A stretch of DNA of 64,000 bases from Adiantum capillus-veneris (GCA_014529385.2 CM043971.1:24774769-24838768), one strand, 5' to 3'. Counted from the stretch's first letter, positions 25,136 to 36,569 are shown. Notes: a model not told the origin generated them from the letters alone. Numbers and translations are program-made.

Positions 25136-26065
25136 TCACTTCATGATGTAATCCCAAAATCATAAGCCATAATCCGATCACATTACATGGGTGAGCACTC
25201 CACCCAACTCGGGTGAGACACAACCAACCCTACATAACCACTTTAGATCATAACATGGTTGCAAAAATTTTGGCAACATAACCATATCCAGAAAAAAAAC
25301 CAAGAGCCACACTAGCTTCCACCATAAAATCACACCCATAATCCATGAGGGAATCTTAACCCTTAACCACAAGTCATATTCACAATGAACCAACTCCCAC
25401 ACTTGGAGTCTGACATATCCCCTGCAATCAATCGGAGTCCACACACATGACTCTTAAGACATGAGCTTTTTCACGCATAAAAGAAGTCCGAGAAGCAACT
25501 AAAAATGATATAAAAATCCAATTTTGACAACATCCAACCATGCAAGTTGATGCATCACATCTACACTTCACCTCTCCAGCACATAGAGCTAGTTTTGACC
25601 TAGAAAGATGCAAAGCAGTCATATCCATGCACATGAGGCATCCACATAAACCCATAAGTTTTCATACATCATATGATAACATTCTATCACCATAAACATG
25701 ATGCAAAACAGCTTCGACCTTTAGGTCAACCATAGACCATAGCTTCACACATATGCAAAAAACAACTTTTTGACATTTTTGGAAGCATGCATAACATGAA
25801 AATGAAAGTATTTGACCTCAAACCAATGCATCAAGTTCAGCTCCATAATATAGACTAACACTCTATCACATCACTTTACCCATATGATCTTCACAAAACA
25901 AACGGTAGCCCAAAAAGAAAGCCACTTTAATCATATCTGCCTATATGATTCGGGTTGTCTAACCATATATCCTCACATAAGTTTATGGGCATCTAATAAC
26001 TGAAATAAACTCATCAAAACAAACCATAAATCATACATAAGCGGCTCGTTTAACTCACGACATCA
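25136..26065 (-). mobile_element. LTR-like repeat X copy 1, segment c
   Basis: Matches about 47325-48241. On the minus strand the repeat starts TGATGTCGTGAG at 26065. Segments a+b+c sum to roughly 1.99 kb, close to the 1.95 kb of uninterrupted copy 2. The difference is partly the longer GA run. Confidence 0.85.
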
Positions 26066-26070
26066 TATGA

Positions 26071-26083
26071 TACTCCCCCTTGG
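26071..26083 (-). other. Polypurine tract beside X copy 1
   Basis: The minus strand reads CCAAGGGGGAGTA just before the proposed LTR start TGATG. The same tract lies beside X copy 2 at 48247-48259. It marks copy 1 as a 3' LTR in minus orientation. Confidence 0.6.
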
Positions 26084-26151
26084 TAGCACCCCTACACGCG
26101 TAGGCAAACCGGTTATGGAATGATTGATAACTCGCATACCCGAGGTGATAA

Positions 26152-26947
26152 CGAACTAACAACTCGCATCCCCAACTCAAGCTACACTCAAATGACTGAA
26201 ATCACCAAAAGCCAATCGCTCATCGGCAAACAAATCACATTCGTTACAACATCAAATGACATCCAAACGTAACGAAACTTCTAGGACAAGGTTATAAGAC
26301 CTAAGCACACATGCTTATGGTCTCAAACCCCACTTTAGGTCAAGTTCCAAAATTACAATTATTAACACAAGTGGATTTTTGACCTAGCCGTTTTTTACCT
26401 AGAATGCACCTAAATGCTTAGCAATGATACCCCAATACCCCGACTATGCTTAGTTTTTTATTTGAAAGTGTAAATTCCTAGTTATGATGAAATTAGGCCG
26501 CGGGCCGGCGACCCCAAAAGCTACGAAATACTGTGATGTATTTACATCAATGCGTAGAGCTCTTACATGCGGTTGCAATGCAACAAATGCGACTACAATG
26601 TGACAAACGGGGAGAGAGTAGGAAGCGTGAGAAGAAGAGGAGTGAGCAGCGTTAGCTCACGCTGTATATTTCATTATCCAATACTTAATAATAACTTACA
26701 AAAATTGGCTTTTATACCTTAGCCAAGGTTTTTGGTGGTCAAAACTAATAATCTAGGAGTTCTACCAAAGATGGGTAATGACAGGTGGATACAATCTGGA
26801 AGCTTGTAGCCCCGGCTCATCAATTACAAGGTTTATCCAAGAAATTAGGAGCTACAATATTCCTGATTCATCAAAATAATAATCGTATTTACAATGAGAA
26901 CTTCGAAAAATGGTATCCGTGGTATCTGTGTTAGCTTGCTGCTAACA
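26152..26947 (-). mobile_element. 3' LTR of B- (left end approximate)
   Basis: On the minus strand it starts TGTTAGCAGC at 26947, right after a purine tract. It carries TATAAAAG at 26709-26716, followed by GCCAATTTTTGTAAG and TTGGATAATGAA, matching the B+ LTR. The left limit is set where X-related sequence stops (about 26151). Confidence 0.65.
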
Positions 26948-26963
26948 TTCCCCCCCTCCTTGC
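26948..26963 (-). other. Polypurine tract of B-
   Basis: The minus strand reads GCAAGGAGGGGGGGAA, 24 bases after the gag stop codon and directly before the LTR, as in B+. Confidence 0.8.
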
Positions 26964-26986
26964 ATGTGTTTTCCCTTGACACAGCT

Positions 26987-29900
26987 TTATGGACTGAAGT
27001 AGTCTTTGGACTGACGGTTGGCGAGGCGATCGTTAAGCTCACTTAGTGCCTTTTGGTATTTGATCTTCCTCTCTTTATCTGGCACTTGCAAAATTTGCAT
27101 AGTTACTCTATTTTTCAGCTCTACTACTGAGTAGCCTACAAACCTTGAGGTCCGATTGTTGATCATTGGCGCAAATATCTTCGTTCGTCGCCAAGTGAAT
27201 AATCCCGTGTAGAACGCTACCTCAAACGCCAGCATATTGTGAGAAGGTAGAAACATGCATCTGGCATAGAATCCATAGAGGACTTCTTCGGAAGGTTGGC
27301 CACTGAGATCATAGCACAAACCTTTATTACTCTCGAGGAATGACATCCAAGGGGCACCTACTTGCTCTGGTTCATTGAACACTTTGATGCATGCGAGCAG
27401 CATTCGGCAGATCTTATATAGCATAGCACATGACACATTTGGTAGACTTTTAAAGAATGACATGGTGCCCTTTAGGATTTTCACCATGTATTCTTCAATC
27501 GTTGTTCCCTTTCAGCCAAGTTGGCCACTTCTTTTGTAGTGCCTCATGTGCTATCCAGGCCCTTACTCTTGGTACAAGATAGAAGGTGGGATCCTTTTGC
27601 AGGGCCGCAGGTGCTCTCATGAATAGAATCAAGTACCTTGGGTTCTTGTTCAGCCAGCTCAACCTCCACATCGGATGGTCTTTATCTGCGTCCTCAATTT
27701 GCATGTCTGTGTAAAATATTTCTTTTACTTGTAGAAACTCAACTTTAATCAGAGGGTAGGGCAGGGATTCCATTGTTGCCTTCCACTGCTCATCTACTTC
27801 TTGTGTAACTTTTTCTTTTAGTGCATCTTCTTCAGCCTTTGAGAGTTTTGGACCATGGGCACTATGTCTCCTTCTGTAATGGTTTCCTGAAAATCTTCCT
27901 CACCACTCAACTCTACTGTGGACTGAGTCTCCATTTCAGCAAATGATACTGAGGGTATTTCTATTTGAGGCTGCTTTGAAGTACCTGCCTCTTCTTGAGT
28001 TTCCGTCCCTCCCTCTCTCAGCTGGTTGACTCATTTGAGTTCAGCTATCTCCTTTAGCAGTTTGTCTTCTCTTTGCACTCGCATCAAGGCCAAGTCTTTA
28101 TGCTGAGACTACTCTAACTTCAGATCCAGCTCAAGGTCTTTATTCTTCTTTTCTAGTGCCTTGTAGACCTCCTCTATTCCCTTGATTGAGGCCACGGCTC
28201 GATTCTCTTGTATTTGCCACAAGAATATCGCATGATCATTGATTCTTTATTCTGAGTACTATAGGGAAGCGTTGACTACATCTAACTGTACCTGGATTTT
28301 TTGAGTTGAGAGGGTGGTAGTTAGAAGCTCATTATTAATTTCCGTCAACACTGGTCATCCTTGGCTTTGCATGCATCTGATAGTTTGGTAAGTAGCTCAC
28401 CCAGTTCTTCCATTTCTTTCTGTTGCTTGTCTCTTGTGAGCTGATGTTGTTCATCTTCCGCTCTTAACTCCTGCACTTGCCTCTGGAGATTGGTGATGAC
28501 ACTAAGTCAGTCGTCTAGCTCCCCTTGGAGTGTGTCAATCACCATATCTAACTCTTTGGCCCGTGTGCTATGGCCAAGCGCTGCTAAGCAAAGTCTTTCA
28601 GTCATCTCCTGCATTTGCTTAGCATATTCATTAACCTGCAGGATGACTTCTTCATTGGACTGTGAGTCTTCATGTCGTGCCAATTGACTTGATGTTTTTG
28701 CAACCTCTTGTGTGTCTTTTGGCTATGTCAGGATGGTTGGTTACTGTTGTTCTTGTAGCTGTGGCTGTTCCTTGTCCGTGGAGGTAGAGAGTTGTATAAC
28801 ATCCTTATCTTACTGTGATGAGGTAGAGGGTGTTTCCTCGGCCTCTTGTTCTCTTGTGTGCTCAACTTTTGTGGAGTCCTCTTTTGGTGTAGGACTGGCT
28901 TCCTTTTCTATCTCTGACTCTTCTGCTATTTGCTTCTCTTGATTAGAGACAGCTGTTTCTTGCTGTGTAGCTTTGGCTATTTTTTCCTGTTTAGCTTCTG
29001 CTTCTTTTGTTGGCTCAGTTGTTGTGTCTTTAACTGGTGATGGTGGTGGGCTCGGTCTTGGTTGATCTTGATGTTCAAAAACAGGAGAAGAGATGCGGGG
29101 AGACACATCATCTTGAGCACATTGTGCTTCTCCTTGTGTAGTGGTTTCCTCTGCATGCTCTTGATGTTCTTTTGCCTTTTTTGCCACTTCTTCGGCTTCT
29201 TTAAGCTTTAAAGCTTTGTCTTCTTGATACATCTTTTCCAGGGCTTTTGTGGGGTCTTCAGCCTGCTTCCTGGTGTGATGCTTCATTCTCGGTCCTTTAA
29301 GCTCAATGGGCACCCACTTTTTAAGGACCTTTCCTTGTGCTTGGTGACTGCATTGGTATGAATGTTTCTCTCCTTTGAACTGGGCTTGCTTTTGGATGGG
29401 CTCCTCTTGGTGTACTGCCACAGCTTTTTGCTTCATTTCTTCAATGTGCATTCTCCTTTCTTCCTTATCCAAGCTCTTACTACTGTGCCATTCCGGCGAG
29501 CCCTCAATTGATTCTTCACCTGACTTATATGATCTTTTGGCCAATCTTGTAGATCGAGGAGATGGTTGAGTTGACACTATCCAAGTGTTTTGGTCTGGGG
29601 CAGCAGGCGGTAGGTTGTCGGCCATGTCAATGGCATGGTATGCAATTCTTGTCAACACCTCTAGTGCACCCAGGTAAGTAATCTTTCCTTCTTGCTTTAT
29701 TCCTTTCAAGGTGGTCAAGACATATTGAGCATGGTCAACCGGTTGCCTGGTTGTTGACTTGAGGACTTGCGTGAAGGTGGTGGCAACCGCATGATTTGGC
29801 GTGGTATACCTTGGTGGCCTCTTGGCAAGGAAATGAAAGTGTTGGTGGTATAACATGGCTGGCTCTTCAACCTATTTGTGAATAAGGTTAGCAAAGGTGG

Positions 29901-30407
29901 CTGCGGCAGCTTCTTTGGTGAAAGTACCTGCCATTTTCCTGTCCCTTGCCCTCATTGTCCTTCCTTCTGTGGGTAGTCTAAGTGCTTCTGTCACTATTTC
30001 CTTGGTTATCACCACTTCAACTTTATTCCCTTGTGGGTCAAAAATTTGTGCAGTTCCATCTTCCTTGATCGTGGACAAAAGCTCGTAAGCTTTTTGGAAA
30101 TCCACTCTGCACGGATCTTGTTCGTAAAAATCTCTAAGTCCTAGTCGTCGGTTGGCTTCTTTGCTCACATAATTCGCGGCGACATCGTACACTTCTTTTG
30201 GTAGGAGTTGCAACTCTACCTAATGTCCCTCCTCTCTCTTGAATCTGTCGGTGAACATTGTGGTGTGATGGTCCTCAAGCTGTTACTTTGAGAGATAGGT
30301 TGCCTTGGCGGTTTTGACTAAATCAAGGTCCAGTTGTTGGTATGCTGGTAGTTCTTGCAACTTTTCTTTCTGGTTGAGATTCTTCTTGGCTCTCTCTACT
30401 GCTTACA
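26987..30407 (-). pseudogene. Family B gag-like protein, minus copy (nearly full length)
   Basis: About 1140 codons on the minus strand. Order: (1) an N-terminal block from 30407 with LQELPAYQQLDL, RDFYEQDPCRVDFQKAYELL and VVITKEIVTEALRLP, reminiscent of the plant transposon-protein type of domain; (2) a second block near 29750-29600 with HAQYVLTTLKGIKQ and LGALEVLTRIAYHAID; (3) a long Lys/Glu/Pro/Gln-rich linker; (4) a coiled-coil stretch, about 28680-28300; (5) a C-terminal block at 27773-26987 with YRLILF-like helices, MSFLESNKGLCYDLSG and VLYGFYARCMFLPSHNM. The first ATG is followed at once by a stop, and a few further stops and one frameshift near 27490 break the frame. The LTR follows gag immediately, so there is no pol. 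Identity as gag is inferred from position; no CCHC knuckle was seen. Confidence 0.75.
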
Positions 30408-30596
30408 TGGCTCCTGTTCAGTGAATAGAGTGTCAAAGTTAGCACAATTGTCGGATTTTTCTCTGAAATTTTCTTTAGTCAGAAATGCTGACAATTTTGG
30501 TCCAATTTGCTTCAAATCAATTTTTGAAAAATCATAGATGCATAAAAACTTGTATGGAACAAAATTGTAAAGTCCAAACAAAAATTTACAACCAAA

Positions 30597-30618
30597 GTAA
30601 ATAATCGCGATTATTTAC
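30597..30618. repeat. 22-bp perfect palindrome, copy 1
   Basis: Half-site GTAAATAATCG followed by its exact reverse complement. Confidence 0.97.
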
Positions 30619-30890
30619 ATCTGAGTAATTTTTTCAACATTTTGCAAACTTGGCATCACAGGCTTGAAGTATATACCAAATACATACTCGGAGTGAAATA
30701 TGGGCTCATTTGGATGCATAGGGTGAAAATGGTACCAGATTTTGGCTTTAGGTTTCTAAAACATTAGATATAAAGAAAATTTGAGATTTTGAGCTCCAAA
30801 TTGGTTCAAACTTGGTTGGTGGGCTTAGCACATCATGTACTTTGGATGTATGATGGCAAAGTATCAAAATGCTTCCCTTTTGGCATGAAA

Positions 30891-30912
30891 GTAAATAATC
30901 GTGATTATTAAT
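30891..30912. repeat. 22-bp palindrome, copy 2 (imperfect)
   Basis: Left half GTAAATAATCG intact; right half altered (TGATTATTAAT). It lies 294 bp after copy 1. Confidence 0.9.
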
Positions 30913-31174
30913 TTTTCTACCAAAATTAACAATTTTTGGCACAATTTGGTTCTAAGCATTGTATAGACCCTATGTATGAGATATAAGGTGATTTGAATCA
31001 AGAAATCTGGTCCAGAACCCAAAAATTGGCTTGCAAGGACTTCTTTGCGTTATTTGGCAATTTTCCAAGTTATAGGTGCTCATTTTGGCTCATACTTGAT
31101 GTGTGGCATGTAATAGGTGTGTACACATGATAGGTGAGGTGATGATACAATTTCCAAGCAAAAATAGTGCAAAA

Positions 31175-31196
31175 GTAAATAATCGCGATTATTTAC
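31175..31196. repeat. 22-bp perfect palindrome, copy 3
   Basis: Identical to copy 1; 284 bp after copy 2. Confidence 0.97.
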
Positions 31197-32470
31197 AGCA
31201 GTCACAATTTTTTTGCAAAACTTCAAAATTTTGACCTAAACATATTCTATACACCTAAAACAAGTCCTAAATTGAGTTTGGTCTTGCTGGCATCACTTTG
31301 TGCTTTGTCGACTCTGAAATATCTGATTTCTGTGACTACACTGCCTGTTGAGTTGGTCAGTCAATTTTGAGGCTTTGGACTTGTCCGCAACATAGTCATG
31401 AAACAACTCATCCAATTTTGGCTCATTTGGAGTCAGTTTGATCCCGTATGTCAAATTTGACGCTTTGTAGCCTTTGACCCGTTTTCTGCTTTTTTAGGGC
31501 TTTGCTTGATTGATTTCACGAAACCAATCATATACATTTTATATAAACCTCGTAGGCAAGCTATCTATGGAGTCAAAACCAATTTCTGGCATCTGCCAAA
31601 AACCTAGCTTTTTTACTGGAGACCCCCTCGACCCATGCCGAATGGTCAACTGATGATATAGAAAGGTTCTATTATGTTAGGGCATGCTACATTTCAAATC
31701 TCATTCGATTTGGTCAAGCTGGCGGGCTGCTATGGTCAGTTTTTGGTCGTAGGTCTTCGTGTACTGCTCGGTTTCTAGGGTTTGTTCTAAAGGTTTAGAC
31801 TAGCTACCGGCCATACGAAATGGATCATTGATGAGTAAAGAACTTACCCATCATGTCTCGTGTGAGACGGCGCTGAAAACGGGCAACTGTAGACTTCGAA
31901 AAAGATGCGCGAAAGAGGTCGAAAAGCTCTCTCTACCAAGGCCGCAAGTGAAATTGAGGTGGTTTTAGCCTACCTGGGATATCTATTCCCGGACTTCCCG
32001 AACCAATTTTTCCCAGATTCTCCCGTTAGTCCTACTAGGCCGTGAAATCTATGTCAGACTCAAAAATTTCCCCGATCGAATGCATGTAGCTCATTCTGCA
32101 AGAATTTTGCAAAAGTAGGTCTGGCCGCCTAATTTAGGCTTCCCGCGTCCATCTTTTGATTTTATTGAAAATTTTTGTGCTTGTCCGCCTTGTCTTTTTG
32201 ATCACCATCGTGTCTTTCATTTTTCCATATGAGCTCCTTTGCTATTTATTATTATTTTTTGACCTGTTTATTGACCCAATTTCCCTTCCACCTCTCCTAG
32301 ATGGCATACTCCGGGATTACTGTGTGCATGGGTTGAACAATCGTGTCTCATGAATAGCCGTGGTTGGCTCTACCATGCTTTGAAGATCAATGCAATTCAA
32401 ACCACTATGTTGTGCAAGAGCTGGGTCTTGAGTAATTAACTCAAGGGTTTCTGATGTCGAAGTTTGTTGC

Positions 32471-32943
32471 TACTATCTTCCAAAGAGAAAATCTTGGAGC
32501 TTGTGTGCTCTCTGTTTGATTGTACCATCAGGATGCTTCAGCACGCTGATTGTCTGAGCTGTTGGTAGCACTTTTGATTATTGTCGAGCTTTTTCTCTCC
32601 ATTGGTAGGTTGGTTTGCTTGGTGCTGTATGGGGTGGTGGAGTCTTTTGAGACTTAACTCTCCATTGCTTGATTGGTTTTATGGTTTGTGGAGAAGATAA
32701 GTGCTCTTTTTTCTTCCAAGCCCATTTCCTGCTAGGTTTCTTGCTTGGAGATGCTCGTCTCTGTGTTGTGACCTTTGGAACATCCTTTGGTTTTGTAGGT
32801 GATGTTTTGGGCACCCAGATTTGAATCAAGTTGTCCTTAAGCTGTGCTTTTGGTATCCAAATATGCCTGAATCCTTGTATGCTACTTGTAGCATTTACTT
32901 GTCAAGAGGATGGAGAAGATTTCTTACTTCATGGTTTGCTCTG
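32471..32943 (-). pseudogene. Element A pol, C-terminal basic tail
   Basis: This follows the protease-like domain. The minus-strand frame shows a repeated motif, HIWIPKAQL then IQIWVPKTS. Three short basic aromatic repeats follow (KWAWKKK, KQWRVKSQK, YQWREKARQ). After an in-frame TAA comes VLKHPDGTIKQRAHKL and a final double stop near 32471. It is joined to the upstream ORF by a frame change. Basic W-rich repeats suggest nucleic-acid binding, but this is inference. Confidence 0.55.
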
Positions 32944-33930
32944 CTAATTTCCTTTCCATGCCTTCGTGCTTGGTGTAATTGGAACAATGAGTTTCCCGCC
33001 TTTAGGTGATAGCTTGAGCTGATTTGTATTCCAATCTGGGACTGCTTTGTATGTTCGCATCCAGGGAATTTCAAGAATCATCGTCTCATTCATGTGCTCA
33101 TCGGGTAAGCATACAATCTGATGAGGACATGAACATCCATGTACTATCACGTTCAAGTTGACTACACCCAATGTTGGTGTTGGGTTCTTGTTGCATTCTT
33201 TGATTGTCGCTATTCTTGTTGTCAACGCTTGACTTGTTGCTTTCTTGTACGTGGAATAACTAACTGTATTTACTCTAGCTCCTGTATCAACCAAATCATT
33301 TGTGCTATGATTGTTTAGTTGTACTTTGATGCGAAGGTCCATTCCATCTAGCCATTCATCATCTATTGAAATTGCATCTCTAGGCAATTCCCATTGTCGG
33401 TCATCTATTTCCAGAGTGTTGATGGGAATCGGTATCTGTTGATTTTTGAGATCAGCTTTCCGTTTGAGTACCAGAAGTGGAGCTTCATCTTGGGCTTCAT
33501 CAATAACCTGTTGTCGCTTAATCCTTCTTTGCATGGCTGTATGCATTCTTTCTAGCAATTCATTGGTTAGTGGCAAATTGTATTTCTTTAAACGGAATCC
33601 ACTAATCCAATTAGCCATTGGTTCACCATCTAGGGTGGACAACTTTACTGCTCCACTTGGAGATACATCTTCAATGATAAACGGTCCGTTCCCCTTTTTC
33701 TTAAACTTGGGAATATGTTGCTTAAGGGAATAGATTAAAACTAAGTCCCCTTTCTTGAAGATTTTTGTTATTAGATGGGAATCAAAAAACTGTTTTTTTT
33801 TTCGCTTTTGTGCATGGATATGAGCTACAGAAGTTAGCCTTTGCTTATCTAGCTTTTCTAAATCTTCAAGTCTTTCTGACAATTCATGTCCATTCCACTC
33901 AAGATCCTTCGCTACACTTAATGTTGGCAA
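32944..33930 (-). CDS. Integrase C-terminus fused to a second retropepsin-like domain (element A)
   Basis: One uninterrupted 328-residue frame (the frame opens at a TTG; the true protein continues upstream). Residues about 60-117 are the GPF/Y-type integrase C-terminal domain: KGDLVLIYSLK, then KKGNGPFIIEDVSPSGAVKL, TLDG and GFRLKKY. Residues about 195-318 then look like an aspartic protease: MDLRIKVQLN, LVDTGARVNTVSY at 213-225 with the DTGA active-site signature, and MILEIPWMRTYKAVPDW at 284-300 in the place of the usual ILG.PWL. In known Ty3/gypsy elements the protease precedes RT; here a protease-like domain follows integrase in the same frame. No frame break lies between them, so a nested insertion is not the explanation. 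Confidence 0.78.
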   Translation of the reverse strand: MPTLSVAKDLEWNGHELSERLEDLEKLDKQRLTSVAHIHAQKRKKKQFFDSHLITKIFKKGDLVLIYSLKQHIPKFKKKGNGPFIIEDVSPSGAVKLSTLDGEPMANWISGFRLKKYNLPLTNELLERMHTAMQRRIKRQQVIDEAQDEAPLLVLKRKADLKNQQIPIPINTLEIDDRQWELPRDAISIDDEWLDGMDLRIKVQLNNHSTNDLVDTGARVNTVSYSTYKKATSQALTTRIATIKECNKNPTPTLGVVNLNVIVHGCSCPHQIVCLPDEHMNETMILEIPWMRTYKAVPDWNTNQLKLSPKGGKLIVPITPSTKAWKGN

Positions 33931-34079
33931 TAGAAATTATATTGGCATTATGGTATCAAGACCATAAACATGGTTAAAGGGTGTAGCATTTAAAGCTGTT
34001 TTGAATGAAACTCGATAAGCCCATGGGACAGCATGGAGATTCATTTCCCCATCTGTCCTTCCAGAACTAACCACTTTAG

Positions 34080-34343
34080 TCAATACCGGGCTAATAATTT
34101 ATTTGTATGCTCAGCTTGTCCATTTTCTTGTGGGTGATAGGGAGCTGATTTGTGATGGATGACCATAAACTCATTAAGCAAATACTCAATTACCTCATTG
34201 AGGAAATGAGTTCCCCTATCACTGACAATTTCTATTGGTAGTCCATATCTTGTAAATACATACTCATATAAGAAATTTGCATTGGTTCTGGAATCATTCT
34301 TTTGAGTTGATTTAGTCTCTGCCCACTTGGTCAAATAGTCCAT
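34080..34343 (-). pseudogene. Element A integrase catalytic core
   Basis: The DDE core is visible: MDYLTKWAETK (first D), IVSDRGTHFLNEV (second D) and HPQENGQAEHTNKLLARY (E). Integrase inserts the cDNA into the host chromosome. It is in a different frame from the zinc-binding domain upstream and ends at a stop before the C-terminal domain. Confidence 0.9.
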
Positions 34344-34385
34344 AGCTACAATGATATATTGAGCCTGGGTTCTATAAGCAGGTGG

Positions 34386-34694
34386 CTATATCGGCCCAAC
34401 AAAGTCTATACCCCATTTTGTGAAAGCTCTAGCTCCCATCATTGGTCTTAAGGGCATGCTATCTACATGTGTTGGCATTTTTTCTTGCTGACAAGCATCA
34501 CACCTTCGAACATATTCTTTGGCATCTGCAAAAAGTGTTGGCCACCATATGCCTGCCATCAAGATTTCTCTTGTGATGGTTTCACTTGAAAAGTGACCCC
34601 CAGCTAATCCAGCATGTGCTTGTTCTATAATCGGAATATACTCATCTTCATTTGCACAAAGACGCAAATGTTGATCTTTACCTCTTCGATACAA
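34386..34694 (-). pseudogene. Element A integrase zinc-binding domain
   Basis: HHCC domain: EQAHAGLAGGHFSSETI carries the two histidines and VRRCDACQQEK the two cysteines, followed by WGIDFVGPI at the start of the core. The spacing matches the Ty3/gypsy integrase family. Confidence 0.88.
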
Positions 34695-35053
34695 TTGGTT
34701 CCCAAATGAGCATAGTCTCTTGCTTCAGTTTCAATTGCTCTTTGATGGTGTTTACTCATATCCTCAGGAAATGTTTGGCTTGATAAGTAAGTAACCAAAT
34801 AGTTACTCCACTTAGGAACAGGCGACATTTGGAACAAAGTTACATGAGGTATGGGTGTCTATTTTTGACATTGAGAACAGTCCTTTAGAAAAGATCGAAC
34901 ATCACTCCTCATCGTCGGCCAAAATACTCCAAGTCTCAAGATTCTTTACATAGTTTGGTCTTCCGCAAAGTGAAGTCCTACTATGGTAATATGTGCTTGA
35001 CTTAGGTACTCGTTTTTCTCCTCAGGATTAATGTATAAGATAAATATTCCATC

Positions 35054-35656
35054 TCAATTTCTTTTGTATAGCCTACCAACCACTAATTGATACATAGCCA
35101 ATTGCTCAATTAATCCGATTGTAATAGGAAGTGGTATTTGTGAATCCACTTGAGCTATTGTCATCAATGATACCATGTTTTTCGACCATCGAGGTATCAT
35201 TTCCATGGACAACAAATAGGCATCTGGAAGATCATCGTCTACTCCTTTAGGTGATTCTTCTAAAATAATCTTTGACAAATGTTCTGCTCTTTGATGTGTA
35301 GTGCCCTTTTTTACAACCACAGTGAAATCAAATTCCATAAGAATGATGAAAAATCTCACTATTCTTCCTGTGTTACATGGCTTGTTGACCAAATACAACA
35401 AAGCTTGGTAGTCTACAAAGAACACAAACTTGTTGGCTAATAGGTAATGTCTATACTTTTTAATGGCATAGATCATTCCTAGCCCTTCTCTTTCAGTGTT
35501 AGTGTAATTCTTTTCCGCCTTGTTTAACTGTCGGCTAGCATAGGTAATAGGAAACTCAAATTTTTTGTCTTTTGGTTGAGCTAGTATACAACCGATGGAA
35601 AAATTGGAAGCATCTACATGTATGTGGAATATCTTTTTCCAATCTGGTGCTTTCAA
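35054..35656 (-). pseudogene. Element A RNase H
   Basis: RNase H removes the RNA strand during reverse transcription. Seen: IFHIHVDASNFSIGCILAQ (first catalytic D), PITYASRQLNKAEKNY, then NTEREGLGMIYAIKKYRHYL (E) and FVFFVDYQALLYLVN (D). It ends with an LSKIILEE tail and an open stretch to 35054. Frame change from RT at about 35655. Confidence 0.9.
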
Positions 35657-36569
35657 TATTGGAGCTGCGGTGAGAGCTTACTTAAGCTCATGAAGGATTC
35701 TTCACATGCATCGGTCCATTCAAAGTGTGTAATCAAGCTATACATGGGTTTTGCAATTATAGCGTATATGTAAATGAACCGTCTATAATATCCACAATGC
35801 CCCATGAAGGCTTGTACCCCCTTGACTGTTGTTGGTCTAGTCAAATCAGCAATGACATGAATTTTTTCAATATCAGTAGCTATGCCATTTTTAGACACTA
35901 TATGTCCCAAGAAATTTTCCTTGTCTACCCATGAATGTGCACTTTTCAGGATTTAAGCAAATCCTATAAAGTCTACATTTTTCGAATACCTTTTTGAGGT
36001 GTTCAAAATGATCAGCCCGGATTGATGAATGTATGCATAGATCATCCATATATACTTCCAAGAATTTCCTAAGATATTCTTTAAAAGCATGGCTCATCAA
36101 TCTTTGAAATGTGGAGGGAGCATTAGTTAACCCAAAGGGCATAACCCGATAGGCAAAAATACCCCATTCTGTTGCAAAAGCAGTTTTATGCTGATCTTTT
36201 GGGTCAACCAAAAGTTGATTGTATCCCAAAAATCCATCTAAGAAACTATAATCGTCTTTTCCTGCAACTTGTTCCAAAACATGCTCAATGATTGGGAGAG
36301 GAAAGTTGTCTCTAATGGTAGTTGCATTCACATTTTTGAGATTGACACACACTCGTAATTTTCCATTCTTCTTGGGTACTTCCACAATTGGAGACACCCA
36401 ATCTGTACAGGTGTTCAATTTCGTAAATGAATTTGGCTTCCTTTAATTTCTCAATCTCTTCTTCGATTTTCCTGGCAAATGTTTCATTATATGTGTATGG
36501 CCTTTGTCTGCTTGGTTTTGCATCATCTCTCATACGGTATGGTATGTTGACAAATTTCTGGATCAACAC
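35653..36569 (-). pseudogene. Element A reverse transcriptase
   Basis: Two overlapping frames encode RT: KIEEEIEKLKEAKFIYEIEH (frame change near 36415), WVSPIVEVPKKNGKLRVCV, FLDGFLGYNQLLVDPKDQ, MPFGLTNAPSTFQRLM and the catalytic LEVYMDDLCIHSS near 36040. The thumb and connection continue at 35910 after another frame change, as GHIVSKNGIATD and FMGHCGYYRRFI. The FLDG-YNQ and PFGL motifs place it in the non-chromovirus (Athila/Tat-like) branch of Ty3/gypsy. Confidence 0.9.

Larger units (their letters stand above)
30408..32470. other. Non-coding region with palindromic repeats
   Basis: No gene seen on either strand. It lies 3' of element A pol and 5' of B- gag, so it could be the 3' UTR of A or the leader/5' LTR of B. 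It carries three copies of a palindromic motif, listed separately, in diverged units of about 290 bp. Confidence 0.6.
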
